Positions 1 to 6,052 are shown, counted from the stretch's first letter. The stretch is DNA of 6,052 bases from Chitinophagaceae bacterium (GCA_003151295.1 PLXD01000631.1:1250-7301), one strand, 5' to 3'. Notes: a model not told the origin generated them from the sequence alone. Translations and numbers: made by a program.

Positions 1-755
1 TTTATGGTTGGCACGCCGGTTACTGGGGACCTCATATCGGTTTCTATGGTGGCGTAAACTATGGATATGGATACGGGGGATCTGGTTTTGGCGGAGGAAG
101 ATGGGATGGAGGACACTTCCGTTATAATACCGCCGTGGTAAATGTAAATACTACAGTAATACATAATACCTATGTGGACCGCACGGTCATCAATAATACG
201 ACTGTCGTAAATAACCATACCAGCTTCAATGGCGGCCCAGGCGGCATTCAGGCCAGGCCGAACGCCCAGGAGCAGGTAGCGATGAACGAGCGACATGTTC
301 AGGCTACGGCCGTGCAGGCTTCCCACCAGCAGACAGCAAGCCATGACCGAAACCAGTTCGCCTCGGTAAATCACGGGCGCCCTGCCACCGCAGCGATGAA
401 TAGAGTAAATGGCAGCCGTTTCAATACACAGGGGCATGCTACGGCTAACAATACCTCGCCAGCCCATACAAATCCGGTAAACACACGAAATGCCACTACC
501 CATACGACAAATGCGAATCCTCGCGCACCCCATACGGCCAGCCAACCGCATCAGGTGACACAGTCTCGCCAGATGCCTCAGCAGCATACGGCCAGCCAAC
601 CTCAGCAGCAGCAACATACGGCGCAGCAACATCAACAAGCAGCGCAGCAACATATGCAACCGCAGCAACATATGCAACCGCAACAACATACGCAACCGCA
701 GCATGCGAACGCGCCTCAGGGTGGCGGCGGAGAACCCCATGAAAGACCAAGGTAG
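1..755 (+). CDS. WXXGXW-family secreted protein with Gln/His-rich tail (5' end outside window)
   Basis: The frame is open from base 3 to the TAG at 753-755, giving 250 visible residues; start codon and any signal peptide lie upstream. The first visible residues contain W-H-A-G-Y-W, a WXXGXW repeat unit, followed by a Gly/Tyr-rich stretch (GFYGG, YGYGYGG). Next come an Asn/Thr/Val-rich segment (residues ~45-72) and the motif NGGPGGIQARP (~76-86), which I recall from Bacteroidota YXWGXW-type proteins. From about residue 170 the protein is almost only Q, H, P, A, T and M, with tandem QQHMQP units. There is no Cys and no catalytic motif. Family knowledge supports an exported or envelope-associated protein of unknown function. 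The GTG at 135 is internal to the conserved frame and is not a credible start. The stop converges with that of the minus-strand kinase remnant, 11 bases away. The family call is fairly secure; function is unknown. Confidence 0.8.
   Translation, partial: YGWHAGYWGPHIGFYGGVNYGYGYGGSGFGGGRWDGGHFRYNTAVVNVNTTVIHNTYVDRTVINNTTVVNNHTSFNGGPGGIQARPNAQEQVAMNERHVQATAVQASHQQTASHDRNQFASVNHGRPATAAMNRVNGSRFNTQGHATANNTSPAHTNPVNTRNATTHTTNANPRAPHTASQPHQVTQSRQMPQQHTASQPQQQQHTAQQHQQAAQQHMQPQQHMQPQQHTQPQHANAPQGGGGEPHERPR
645..698 (+). repeat. Three tandem 18-bp units coding QQHxQP
   Basis: Units at 645-662 and 663-680 are identical (cagcaacatatgcaaccg); 681-698 differs by two substitutions and codes QQHTQP. A second, dispersed 17-bp repeat (catacggccagccaacc, coding HTASQP) occurs at 531-547 and 585-601. 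Near-perfect DNA identity suggests recent slippage or unequal exchange in the tail of the WXXGXW protein. Confidence 0.85.
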
Positions 756-766
756 GCGAGTGGGAG

Positions 767-1575
767 CTATTGGATTTTAAATACTATGCTGGTGCTGGTA
801 CCCCTTTCGGGCCCTTCACGGGTGATATCTATAGTGCCTTCATGACTTTCAATGATATGCTGGCATTATATAATACCATGCCCGCGCCCAAAGTTTTCGT
901 GGTAAATCCACGTTCAAAAAGCCTGGTGGAAATGGATTATTTATTCAACCCATCCCGGATCCCGAACCATATAAAGCCCCGGCTGTCCTGTAAAATACTG
1001 GTTGCATTGCGCTGGGAAAGCCCCTGATCCACTCCGAAATGCTGAAAACGGATGCGTTGTTTCTGGGAAATAGCAGCAAGACCGATGGCTTGCAGTAAGA
1101 TGAGAAAAAGGTCCGGCTATTGCCCCGTCAAAACCTTTGCCGCCGTCCCCGATCTCCAACACCAGCAGATCAGCAGTGGTGTGTGCCCGTATGGAAATTG
1201 TCTTTTTTCCCTCCTGTATCCCAATGTCTTCTATACTGTTTTTGAGTATATTGAGTATGACCTGCATCAGCTTGGTGCGGTCCCCTTTTATAAGAGGCAG
1301 TTCGGCTGGTATATCAGAGTCCACAATGATAGCTTTCTTGTCAATAGCAGTAAAAAGCATAGCCAAACTGTCATTGACAATATTTCGGAGGTTCACCGGC
1401 TTTCTTTCCTGTGATTCATAGCCGGAGATATATTGCCGCTGGATATCCAGTATTTCCTGGATGTTTGCAATGATTTGGAACTGCTCTGTAATGGATTTAT
1501 TTATTTCATCCCTGACGCTCCTTTGTGTTTGCTCGATGCCGCTAAGCATCTTTACCACGGCACCTGCTTTGGCCT
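767..1575 (-). pseudogene. Sensor histidine kinase remnant (dimerisation helix plus HATPase), interrupted and frameshifted
   Basis: Read on the minus strand from about 1575 this codes a C-terminal kinase half. A helical region includes SGIEQTQRSVRDEINKSI and IANIQEILDIQRQY. An HATPase_c domain follows, with N-box LMQVILNILKNSIEDI and G1 box DGGKGFD (DxGxG), reaching GAIAG at about 1112. The gene then continues at 921 with LFERGFTTKTLGAGM, and ends with HIIESHEGTIDI and a C-terminal KIQ followed by TAG at 767-769. Three lesions are visible. An insertion of about 190 bp at 922-1111 splits GAIAG from LFERGF. A one-base deletion near 865 shifts the frame between LYN and CQH. The N-terminal half, including the phosphoacceptor His region, is missing, replaced by T9SS-protein sequence beyond ~1575. 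The G2 glycine motif is also damaged (GAGMV instead of GxGxG). It would have phosphorylated a response regulator, but this copy cannot be functional. The upstream boundary is approximate. Confidence 0.85.
922..1111 (-). pseudogene. Inserted 5' fragment of a Reg_prop (hybrid two-component) sensor gene
   Basis: On the minus strand this frame reads a hydrophobic signal-peptide-like segment (LFLILLQAIGLAAISQ). It is followed by RFQHFGVDQGLSQRNATSIL and QDSRGFIWFGIRDGLNK, then a TAA at 938-940. The pattern GLSxxxxxSILQDxxGFIWxGxxDGLN is the characteristic N-terminus of Bacteroidota sensors with a two-component-regulator propeller (Reg_prop) domain, where DGLN is normally followed by a Tyr/Phe-Asp-Gly. 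Only about 57 codons of what is normally a very long protein are present, without a start Met. The segment lies inside the kinase remnant. Excising 922-1111 rejoins the kinase in frame as GAIAG-LFERGF, so this is an insertion and not a second domain. About 16-18 bases at 922-939 match neither protein clearly. Confidence 0.8.
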
Positions 1576-1579
1576 CCAC

Positions 1580-2230
1580 ACGGACTCGGCTATCAGCGGC
1601 TCCTGGCTCGCGGAAGCCACCAGCACGGTGAATACCGCCACCCATTATGTCCAATATGCTGCTTCCTCCAGTTCCTTTATCGGGGCCACGGCTTCCCACC
1701 AGGGGACCTCATTACTGCCCATTACGCTGATATCCTTCGGTGGCAATTGGAATGGCAATGATGTTGCGCTGGAATGGGTGGTCGATCAGAGCGCGGAGAC
1801 GGTAAACTTCGATGTTGAAAGTTGCCCGGATGGCGTAAGCTGGAAGGAGATCGGGGAAGTGGCTGGTCAAAACGGAAATGGTGTATTCTCTTACTCTTTT
1901 AACGACAGTGATCCTTCAGGCAATACCTTCTATTACAGGCTCAAACTCCTGCATGCCTCGGGGGAATTCACTTATTCCAATATCGTGAAACTGCAAAAAG
2001 GAGCCAATGGCAATGCTGTCCGCCTGATCGTCGGCAATAATGGGGTATCCGTTTATTTCACGGGTGAGCAGCCCACGGCTATCCGGCTTATTAATGTATC
2101 GGGACAGATCCTCCGGTCGGATAGGGTCAGTAGGCAGGAATATGATTTGAATGGATTATTTCCGGGTGCTTATTTCCTGCAATATGAAATAAACGGTCAG
2201 TGGTCTGTCCGGGAATTTGTGGTCCAATAA
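1580..2230 (+). pseudogene. C-terminal fragment of a type IX-secreted protein (Por sorting domain)
   Basis: The plus frame from about 1580 to the TAA at 2228-2230 codes roughly 215 residues typical of large Bacteroidota cell-surface proteins. THYVQYAASSSSFIGAT is followed by the linker LLPITLISFGG. A beta-sandwich segment contains ALEWVVDQSAETVNFDVES and FYYRLKLLHASGEFTYSNIV. A C-terminal sorting domain of ~70 residues contains TAIRLINVSGQIL, DLNGLFPGAYFLQY and a final REFVVQ. The sorting domain would direct export through the T9SS and surface anchoring. No start belongs to it: the frame stays open back to an ATG at 1433, but everything before about 1560-1600 is antisense to the kinase remnant, so those first ~50 codons are accidental. 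I treat it as a 5'-truncated pseudogene; expression as a chimeric ORF cannot be excluded. A terminator follows the stop by 75 bases. Confidence 0.8.
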
Positions 2231-2266
2231 TCAGTTAGAGGAATAGCGGGGAAATATTTTCAGAGG

Positions 2267-2297
2267 GTAAAATAAGATAAAATAAGGTAAAATTAAG
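2267..2297 (+). repeat. Three short A/T-rich tandem units
   Basis: GTAAAATAAG, ATAAAATAAG and GTAAAATTAAG follow each other directly between the T9SS fragment's stop codon and its terminator. This is likely a slippage-prone microsatellite with no evident function. Confidence 0.6.
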
Positions 2298-2305
2298 TAG
2301 ATAAA

Positions 2306-2349
2306 GCCGTCTCCTATGTTTGTAAAAACCAGGGGACGGCCTCTTTTTT
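2306..2349 (+). terminator. Strong intrinsic terminator after the T9SS fragment
   Basis: GCCGTCTCCT (2306-2315) pairs with AGGGGACGGC (2331-2340) over 10 bp including one G-U pair. The loop can extend the stem: GTTT (2318-2321) pairs with AAAC (2326-2329), closing on a GTAA (GNRA-type) tetraloop. Six T residues follow at 2344-2349. The T tract is on the plus strand only. It separates the pseudogene region from the nrdJ leader. Confidence 0.9.
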
Positions 2350-2407
2350 ATGATCAGATATATTGGCTAATAACGGTTTATGTATGTATTAATTATGTCT
2401 ATGAACT

Positions 2408-2429
2408 TTCAGGACCCTACTTTCCTGAA
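2408..2429. repeat. Inverted repeat TTCAGGA-N8-TCCTGAA in the nrdJ leader
   Basis: Perfect 7-bp arms (2408-2414 and 2423-2429) are separated by eight bases. The geometry would suit a dimeric DNA-binding regulator or a small RNA hairpin. There is no T tract, so it is not a terminator. The regulator is unknown. Confidence 0.4.
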
Positions 2430-2634
2430 GGGAATAGCATTTTAATCCATTGCATCTATTTTTAACATTTTCGCCGATTTTATATAGGTAGCATTTTTTT
2501 TCAATCTTATCAAAAGATTTTTAGTCAGGACCTGGTTCGAAAATGTGCAAAAATCAAAGAACGCAATGGGGATCTACGCCCGGCAAAACAGAACCATTTT
2601 TTCCACAGACTGTTAATATTTAGCAGGTGGAAAT

Positions 2635-2688
2635 ATGGAAATCAAAAAATACTTTCGTTATCCCCGCACTCTGGTAACAATTTCTTAA
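2635..2688 (+). CDS. Possible 17-codon upstream ORF before nrdJ
   Basis: ATG at 2635 opens MEIKKYFRYPRTLVTIS and closes with TAA at 2686-2688, 22 bases before the nrdJ start and in a different frame. A purine-rich GGTGG lies at 2626-2630, about four bases upstream of the ATG, while nrdJ itself lacks a recognisable ribosome-binding site. It could be a leader peptide or a translational-coupling ORF, or chance. I recognise no family, and the sequence alone does not establish expression. Confidence 0.2.
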   Translation: MEIKKYFRYPRTLVTIS

Positions 2689-2710
2689 CAAACCAACAGA
2701 AACTATCCAT

Positions 2711-5700
2711 ATGGCAAATAAAAAGCAGTCCATGAATGGCCTGGAATTCAGCCGACGTTTCACGAAAGAGGATATGAACGTATTCGACCAGTTTGCCTAT
2801 GACTGCCGTAGTTCCGTGATCAGGAACCCGAGCGGCGAAGTGGTATTCGAAATGAATAATGTGGAAGTGCCCGTGCGGTGGAGCCAGATTGCGACCGATA
2901 TACTTGCCCAGAAATATTTCCGTAAAGCCGGTGTTCCCCAGCCGGATGGCTCTTTGGGCAGGGAGACCTCCATTAAACAGGTTGCCCACCGGATGGCTAA
3001 CTGCTGGCGGGTATGGGGGGAACGCTATGGTTATTTTGCTTCCGAAAAAGATGCCCGCGTCTTCTATGAAGAGTTGGTTTACTGCATATTAGATCAGGCT
3101 TGTGTGCCTAACTCCCCCCAATGGTTCAATACCGGGCTGCATGAAAGTTATGGCATTACCGGCAAGCCCCAGGGCCATTATTTCGTCGATCCGCTCGACG
3201 GGGAGTTGAAAAAATCCACTTCCGCATACGAGCGCCCCCAGCCGCACGCGTGTGCCCGATACAATACTAAAGTATTTACTGATAAAGGCATCTTCGAGAT
3301 CGGCGAGATCGTTGATAATAATCGCACAGACCTTCATGTGTTTGATGGCAATGGGTTTGTTCAAATTCTGGCAACAAAAAATAACGGGATAAAAAATGTT
3401 TATCGCGCCACATTGGCAAATGGCAATTTCATTGAATTTACGGATGACCACCTTGTCTGGAATGCCGACAAACGCAAAAAAGACGGAGGCGAATACAACT
3501 GGGGAGAGCTGAGGACATTGGTCGGGAAAAAAGTACAACAATTCTCTTTATCCGAAGCAATTCCTGAATTTTCACTGGTGGAGGAGCTGGCAGCAGAAGC
3601 AAATGCGGGAAATTCGGGATTTAATCTCATTGAAAGCTATTTTAAAAGCTCTTCTTCTTATGATAGCAATGAGGACAATGCTGTAATTGAAAAAATACAA
3701 AAAGCAGCTTTAGCAGGATGGATAGTAGGGGATGGTTATTACGGCAAATATAATCGCAATAAAAAAACCACGATGTTTGGTGCGATAACCATTAATGAGG
3801 ATGAATATGCATTCGTGAGCGGTTTATTTACCGATATTTTTGGTGTATACAAAACGGTAGTTCGTAAAACGATCAGTGATTTATATCGTATAGTGAAACA
3901 TGATTCAAAGAAAGTGGACCCTTTTGTAGAAGAGTATGAACTGAATCAAACTTCTTTGACTGCGTTTGTTCCAAATGCAATAATGAAAGGCTCTTTAGTT
4001 GAAAAAGCTGCGTTTCTTCGCAGTCTTTTTCAGGCGGATGGCTCTGTTAGGATAAGGAATGAAGATGGCAGAAATTCCGGGGATATCGTATTGACCACTA
4101 TTAGTGAAGAATTAGCGCATGGTGTGCAAATCCTGTTACTATCGGTAGGTATTTACAGCAATGTTTCTTTGGTAAATGATAGCAGGGAAGACCGACATAA
4201 AAGTTTTCAGGTAACGATAGCTTATTTTTCAGAAAGATTGAAATATGAACAACTTATAGGATTCGTTAGTAGCGAAAAGAAGTCAAAGCTCAATCATTTA
4301 AACAATTTGGTTGATGGTAAAGACAAGCGTGGTTTGTCTGAATTAACGGTTATAAATATTGATTATATCGGTGAGGAAGAGGTTTATGATATTCAAACCA
4401 CATCTTCCCGGTTTTTAGCAAATGGGATCGTCGTTCACAATTGCTTCATCCTCAGCGTCGACGACGATCTCGTTAACGACGGGGGGATCATGGACCTCTG
4501 GGTCAGGGAAGCCCGGATCTTCAAATATGGGTCGGGTGTGGGAACGAATTTCTCTTATATCCGCGGGGAAGGAGAGAAACTGAGCGGGGGTGGCACTTCC
4601 AGCGGCCTGATGAGCTTCCTGAAGATCGGGGACCGGGCTGCTGGAGCGATCAAATCGGGAGGGACCACACGCAGGGCCGCCAAAATGGTCTGCCTGGACC
4701 TGGATCATCCCGAAATAATGAATTTCATCAACTGGAAAATGGAGGAAGAAAAGAAGGTGGGGGCGCTGATCGCCGCCGGTTATCCCAGTGATTATGAAGG
4801 AGAAGCCTACAAGACCGTCTCAGGACAGAATTCGAATAATTCCATTCGCATACCCAACGATTTTTTTGAAAAGCTCGAAAAAGACGAAGATTGGGAATTG
4901 AAGGCCAGGAGCGACGGCCGGATCATGAAACGGATCCCCTCACGTGAAGTCTGGAACCAGATTGCTTACGCAGCATGGCGTTGTGCTGACCCGGGTACCC
5001 AATACGATACCACCATCAATGAATGGCATACGTGCCCGAATGGTGGCCGTATCCGGGCGTCTAATCCATGCAGTGAGTACATGTTCCTGGACAACACGGC
5101 CTGTAACCTCGCTTCTGTGAACCTCCGCCGGTTCTATAGTGAAGACACGAATGCCTTCGACGTCGAAGGCTTTGAGTATACCTGCCGGTTGTGGACCACC
5201 GTGTTGGAGATCTCCGTCCTGATGGCTCAATTCCCTTCCAAAGAAGTAGCTCAGTTGTCCTATGATTACCGGACACTCGGACTTGGTTACGCCAACCTGG
5301 GTTCTATGCTCATGGTAAGCGGCATAGCTTATGACAGTGAAGAATCGCGTGCCATAGCAGGCGCTATCAGTGCCATCATGAACGGCGTTGCTTACAAAAC
5401 ATCTGCAGAGATGGCTGCCTGCCTCGGTACTTTTCCACGCTACCAGGAAAATAAAGAACACATGCTGCGCGTGATGCGCAACCACCGTGCAGCAGCATAT
5501 GATGCAGCCGATGCTTTTGAAGGAATAGAAATAAAACCCGTAGGCATCAATGCAAAATACTGTCCCGACTACCTGCTGAAAGCAGCTACCCGGGCATGGG
5601 ATGATGCGGTGCAGATGGGTGAGCAATATGGTTACCGCAATGCACAGGCCACCGTTATTGCACCTACAGGAACTATTGGTTTGGTAATGGATTGCGATAC

Positions 5701-6052
5701 TACGGGTGTTGAGCCTGACTTCGCGCTGGTGAAATTCAAAAAACTTTCCGGCGGCGGTTACTTTAAGATCATCAACCAATCTATACCTGCAGCATTAAAG
5801 AAACTGGGTTATACTCCGGAGCAGCAGGATGCGATCGTAAAATTCGCGAAAGGACACGGCACCTTTGCAGGAGCTCCTTACATCAATCACCAGAGCCTGA
5901 GCGAAAAAGGATTTATAGCAGAAGAACTGAAAAAGCTGGATACCGCTGTAGAAAGCGCTTTTGAGATAGGGTTTGTATTCAATGTTTATAACCTTGGCGA
6001 AGAATGTTTACAGCGCCTCGGCTTCAAACCGGAGCAATATTTCGCGCCTGAC
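2711..6052 (+). CDS. nrdJ: Adenosylcobalamin-dependent class II ribonucleotide reductase, intein-containing (3' end outside window)
   Basis: NrdJ reduces ribonucleotides to deoxyribonucleotides using a cobalamin-generated thiyl radical, in the cytoplasm and without oxygen. The frame is open for all 1114 visible codons: 180 N-terminal residues, a 397-residue intein, then 537 residues. Landmarks in precursor numbering are PNSPQWFNTGL (133-143) and RPQPHA (175-180), with the intein starting at 181. CFILSVDDDLVNDGGIMDLW starts at 578, followed by KYGSGVGTNFS (605-615) and the active-site loop NPCSE, with Asn785, thiyl-type Cys787 and Glu789. Cys798 lies eleven residues later, the same spacing as Cys322/Cys333 in the Thermotoga maritima enzyme. 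The phosphate-binding loop PTGTIG begins at 985. After splicing the catalytic cysteines become 181, 390 and 401. The start at 2711 is chosen because it is the first ATG in frame before conserved sequence; ATG 2732 is an alternative. The C-terminal redox tail is beyond the window. No adjacent operon partner is visible. Confidence 0.97.
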   Translation, partial: MANKKQSMNGLEFSRRFTKEDMNVFDQFAYDCRSSVIRNPSGEVVFEMNNVEVPVRWSQIATDILAQKYFRKAGVPQPDGSLGRETSIKQVAHRMANCWRVWGERYGYFASEKDARVFYEELVYCILDQACVPNSPQWFNTGLHESYGITGKPQGHYFVDPLDGELKKSTSAYERPQPHACARYNTKVFTDKGIFEIGEIVDNNRTDLHVFDGNGFVQILATKNNGIKNVYRATLANGNFIEFTDDHLVWNADKRKKDGGEYNWGELRTLVGKKVQQFSLSEAIPEFSLVEELAAEANAGNSGFNLIESYFKSSSSYDSNEDNAVIEKIQKAALAGWIVGDGYYGKYNRNKKTTMFGAITINEDEYAFVSGLFTDIFGVYKTVVRKTISDLYRIVKHDSKKVDPFVEEYELNQTSLTAFVPNAIMKGSLVEKAAFLRSLFQADGSVRIRNEDGRNSGDIVLTTISEELAHGVQILLLSVGIYSNVSLVNDSREDRHKSFQVTIAYFSERLKYEQLIGFVSSEKKSKLNHLNNLVDGKDKRGLSELTVINIDYIGEEEVYDIQTTSSRFLANGIVVHNCFILSVDDDLVNDGGIMDLWVREARIFKYGSGVGTNFSYIRGEGEKLSGGGTSSGLMSFLKIGDRAAGAIKSGGTTRRAAKMVCLDLDHPEIMNFINWKMEEEKKVGALIAAGYPSDYEGEAYKTVSGQNSNNSIRIPNDFFEKLEKDEDWELKARSDGRIMKRIPSREVWNQIAYAAWRCADPGTQYDTTINEWHTCPNGGRIRASNPCSEYMFLDNTACNLASVNLRRFYSEDTNAFDVEGFEYTCRLWTTVLEISVLMAQFPSKEVAQLSYDYRTLGLGYANLGSMLMVSGIAYDSEESRAIAGAISAIMNGVAYKTSAEMAACLGTFPRYQENKEHMLRVMRNHRAAAYDAADAFEGIEIKPVGINAKYCPDYLLKAATRAWDDAVQMGEQYGYRNAQATVIAPTGTIGLVMDCDTTGVEPDFALVKFKKLSGGGYFKIINQSIPAALKKLGYTPEQQDAIVKFAKGHGTFAGAPYINHQSLSEKGFIAEELKKLDTAVESAFEIGFVFNVYNLGEECLQRLGFKPEQYFAPD
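3251..4441 (+). mobile_element. In-frame intein with LAGLIDADG homing endonuclease, inside NrdJ
   Basis: These are 397 codons from Cys1 (TGT 3251-3253) to Asn397 (AAT 4439-4441), followed by extein Cys+1 (TGC 4442-4444). All splicing blocks are recognisable. Block A is CARYNTKVFTDKGIFEIGEI with nucleophile Cys1. Block B is FTDDHLVW with Thr64 and His67 (TxxH). Blocks F and G are VYDIQTTSSRFLANGIVVHN with Asp380, His396 and Asn397. Between them lies a two-motif LAGLIDADG endonuclease: LAGWIVGDG (154-162, Asp161) and FLRSLFQADG (255-264, Asp263), both acidic residues present. Splicing would join PQPHA to CFILSV and restore NrdJ; the endonuclease would cut intein-free nrdJ alleles so repair copies the element in. 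Base composition is visibly more A/T-rich than the nearby extein: 21 of 60 G/C at 3661-3720 against 39 of 60 at 4561-4620. That fits horizontal acquisition. There is no frameshift or stop, so the element looks active. Confidence 0.97.

Larger units (their letters stand above)
2350..2710 (+). promoter_or_regulatory. Non-coding leader and presumed promoter region of nrdJ
   Basis: This is about 360 bases without a convincing conserved gene, A/T-rich for most of its length. It must hold the nrdJ promoter, because a terminator closes the upstream unit, but I see no clean Bacteroidota promoter (TTG, then TAnnTTTG). The nearest -7-like string is TACTTTCG at 2650-2657, without a matching -33 element. 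There is no cobalamin-riboswitch B12 box and no clear pair of NrdR boxes. It does hold an inverted repeat (2408-2429), a weak A/T hairpin (AATCTT 2503-2508 with AAGATT 2514-2519) and a short possible upstream ORF (2635-2688). Confidence 0.45.

Noticed and set aside
770..1027. A plus-strand 85-codon frame starting at TTG
   Set aside because: The minus strand of the same bases codes recognisable kinase C-terminus and Reg_prop sequence, so this frame is a shadow.
922..1111. A small transposable element in the kinase gene
   Set aside because: There are no terminal inverted repeats, and the content is plainly a fragment of a Reg_prop sensor gene; the flanking 6-bp repeat is better explained by microhomology.
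941..1699. A 252-codon minus-strand reading frame that could be called an intact histidine kinase
   Set aside because: Only its middle is kinase sequence. Its first ~40 codons are antisense to the T9SS protein, and its last ~55 are an out-of-frame reading of the Reg_prop insert.
2528..2545. GGTTCGAA resembling a tRNA T-loop
   Set aside because: There is no pairing T-stem, anticodon arm or acceptor stem around it.
2599..2607. TTTTCCACA, one mismatch from a DnaA box
   Set aside because: It is a single imperfect site with no cluster or A/T-rich unwinding context; chance is likely.
2350..2710. Cobalamin riboswitch controlling the B12-dependent reductase
   Set aside because: No B12-box-like GCCACTG or other conserved cobalamin-riboswitch core is visible in the leader.
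4940..5779. A long minus-strand open frame (279 codons) opposite nrdJ
   Set aside because: It lies wholly antisense to conserved NrdJ active-site sequence and shows no recognisable domain.

Overview
The window looks like a Bacteroidota chromosome, most likely a Chitinophagaceae/Chitinophaga-type soil bacterium. The evidence is a type IX secretion (T9SS) C-terminal sorting domain, a WXXGXW-type surface protein, the N-terminus of a Reg_prop 'hybrid two-component' sensor, and a gene start without a clear Shine-Dalgarno sequence. The genus is inferred from protein style only.

Left part (1-755): the 3' end of a secreted WXXGXW-family protein with a Gln/His-rich, repeat-built tail. Middle (767-2230): a gene graveyard made of three recombined fragments. 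On the minus strand lies the C-terminal half of a sensor histidine kinase. It carries a frameshift and a ~190-bp insertion that encodes the signal peptide and first propeller motif of an unrelated Reg_prop sensor. The kinase fragment is then joined, near 1560-1600, to the C-terminal ~215 residues of a T9SS-exported protein on the plus strand. A strong intrinsic terminator (2306-2349) closes this part. The mosaic is either real (illegitimate recombination) or an assembly chimera; the sequence alone cannot decide.

Right part (2350-6052): a ~360-bp non-coding leader precedes nrdJ, the adenosylcobalamin-dependent class II ribonucleotide reductase, whose 3' end lies outside the window. The gene is interrupted in frame by a 397-residue intein (3251-4441) with complete splicing blocks and an apparently intact LAGLIDADG homing endonuclease. 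The intein sits immediately before the cysteine that corresponds to one partner of the reductase's redox-active pair. That catalytic cysteine therefore doubles as the intein's +1 nucleophile, and the enzyme should depend on splicing for activity.

The two halves share no evident function. The best candidates for a second look are the intein-interrupted reductase and the nested-fragment mosaic at 767-2230.
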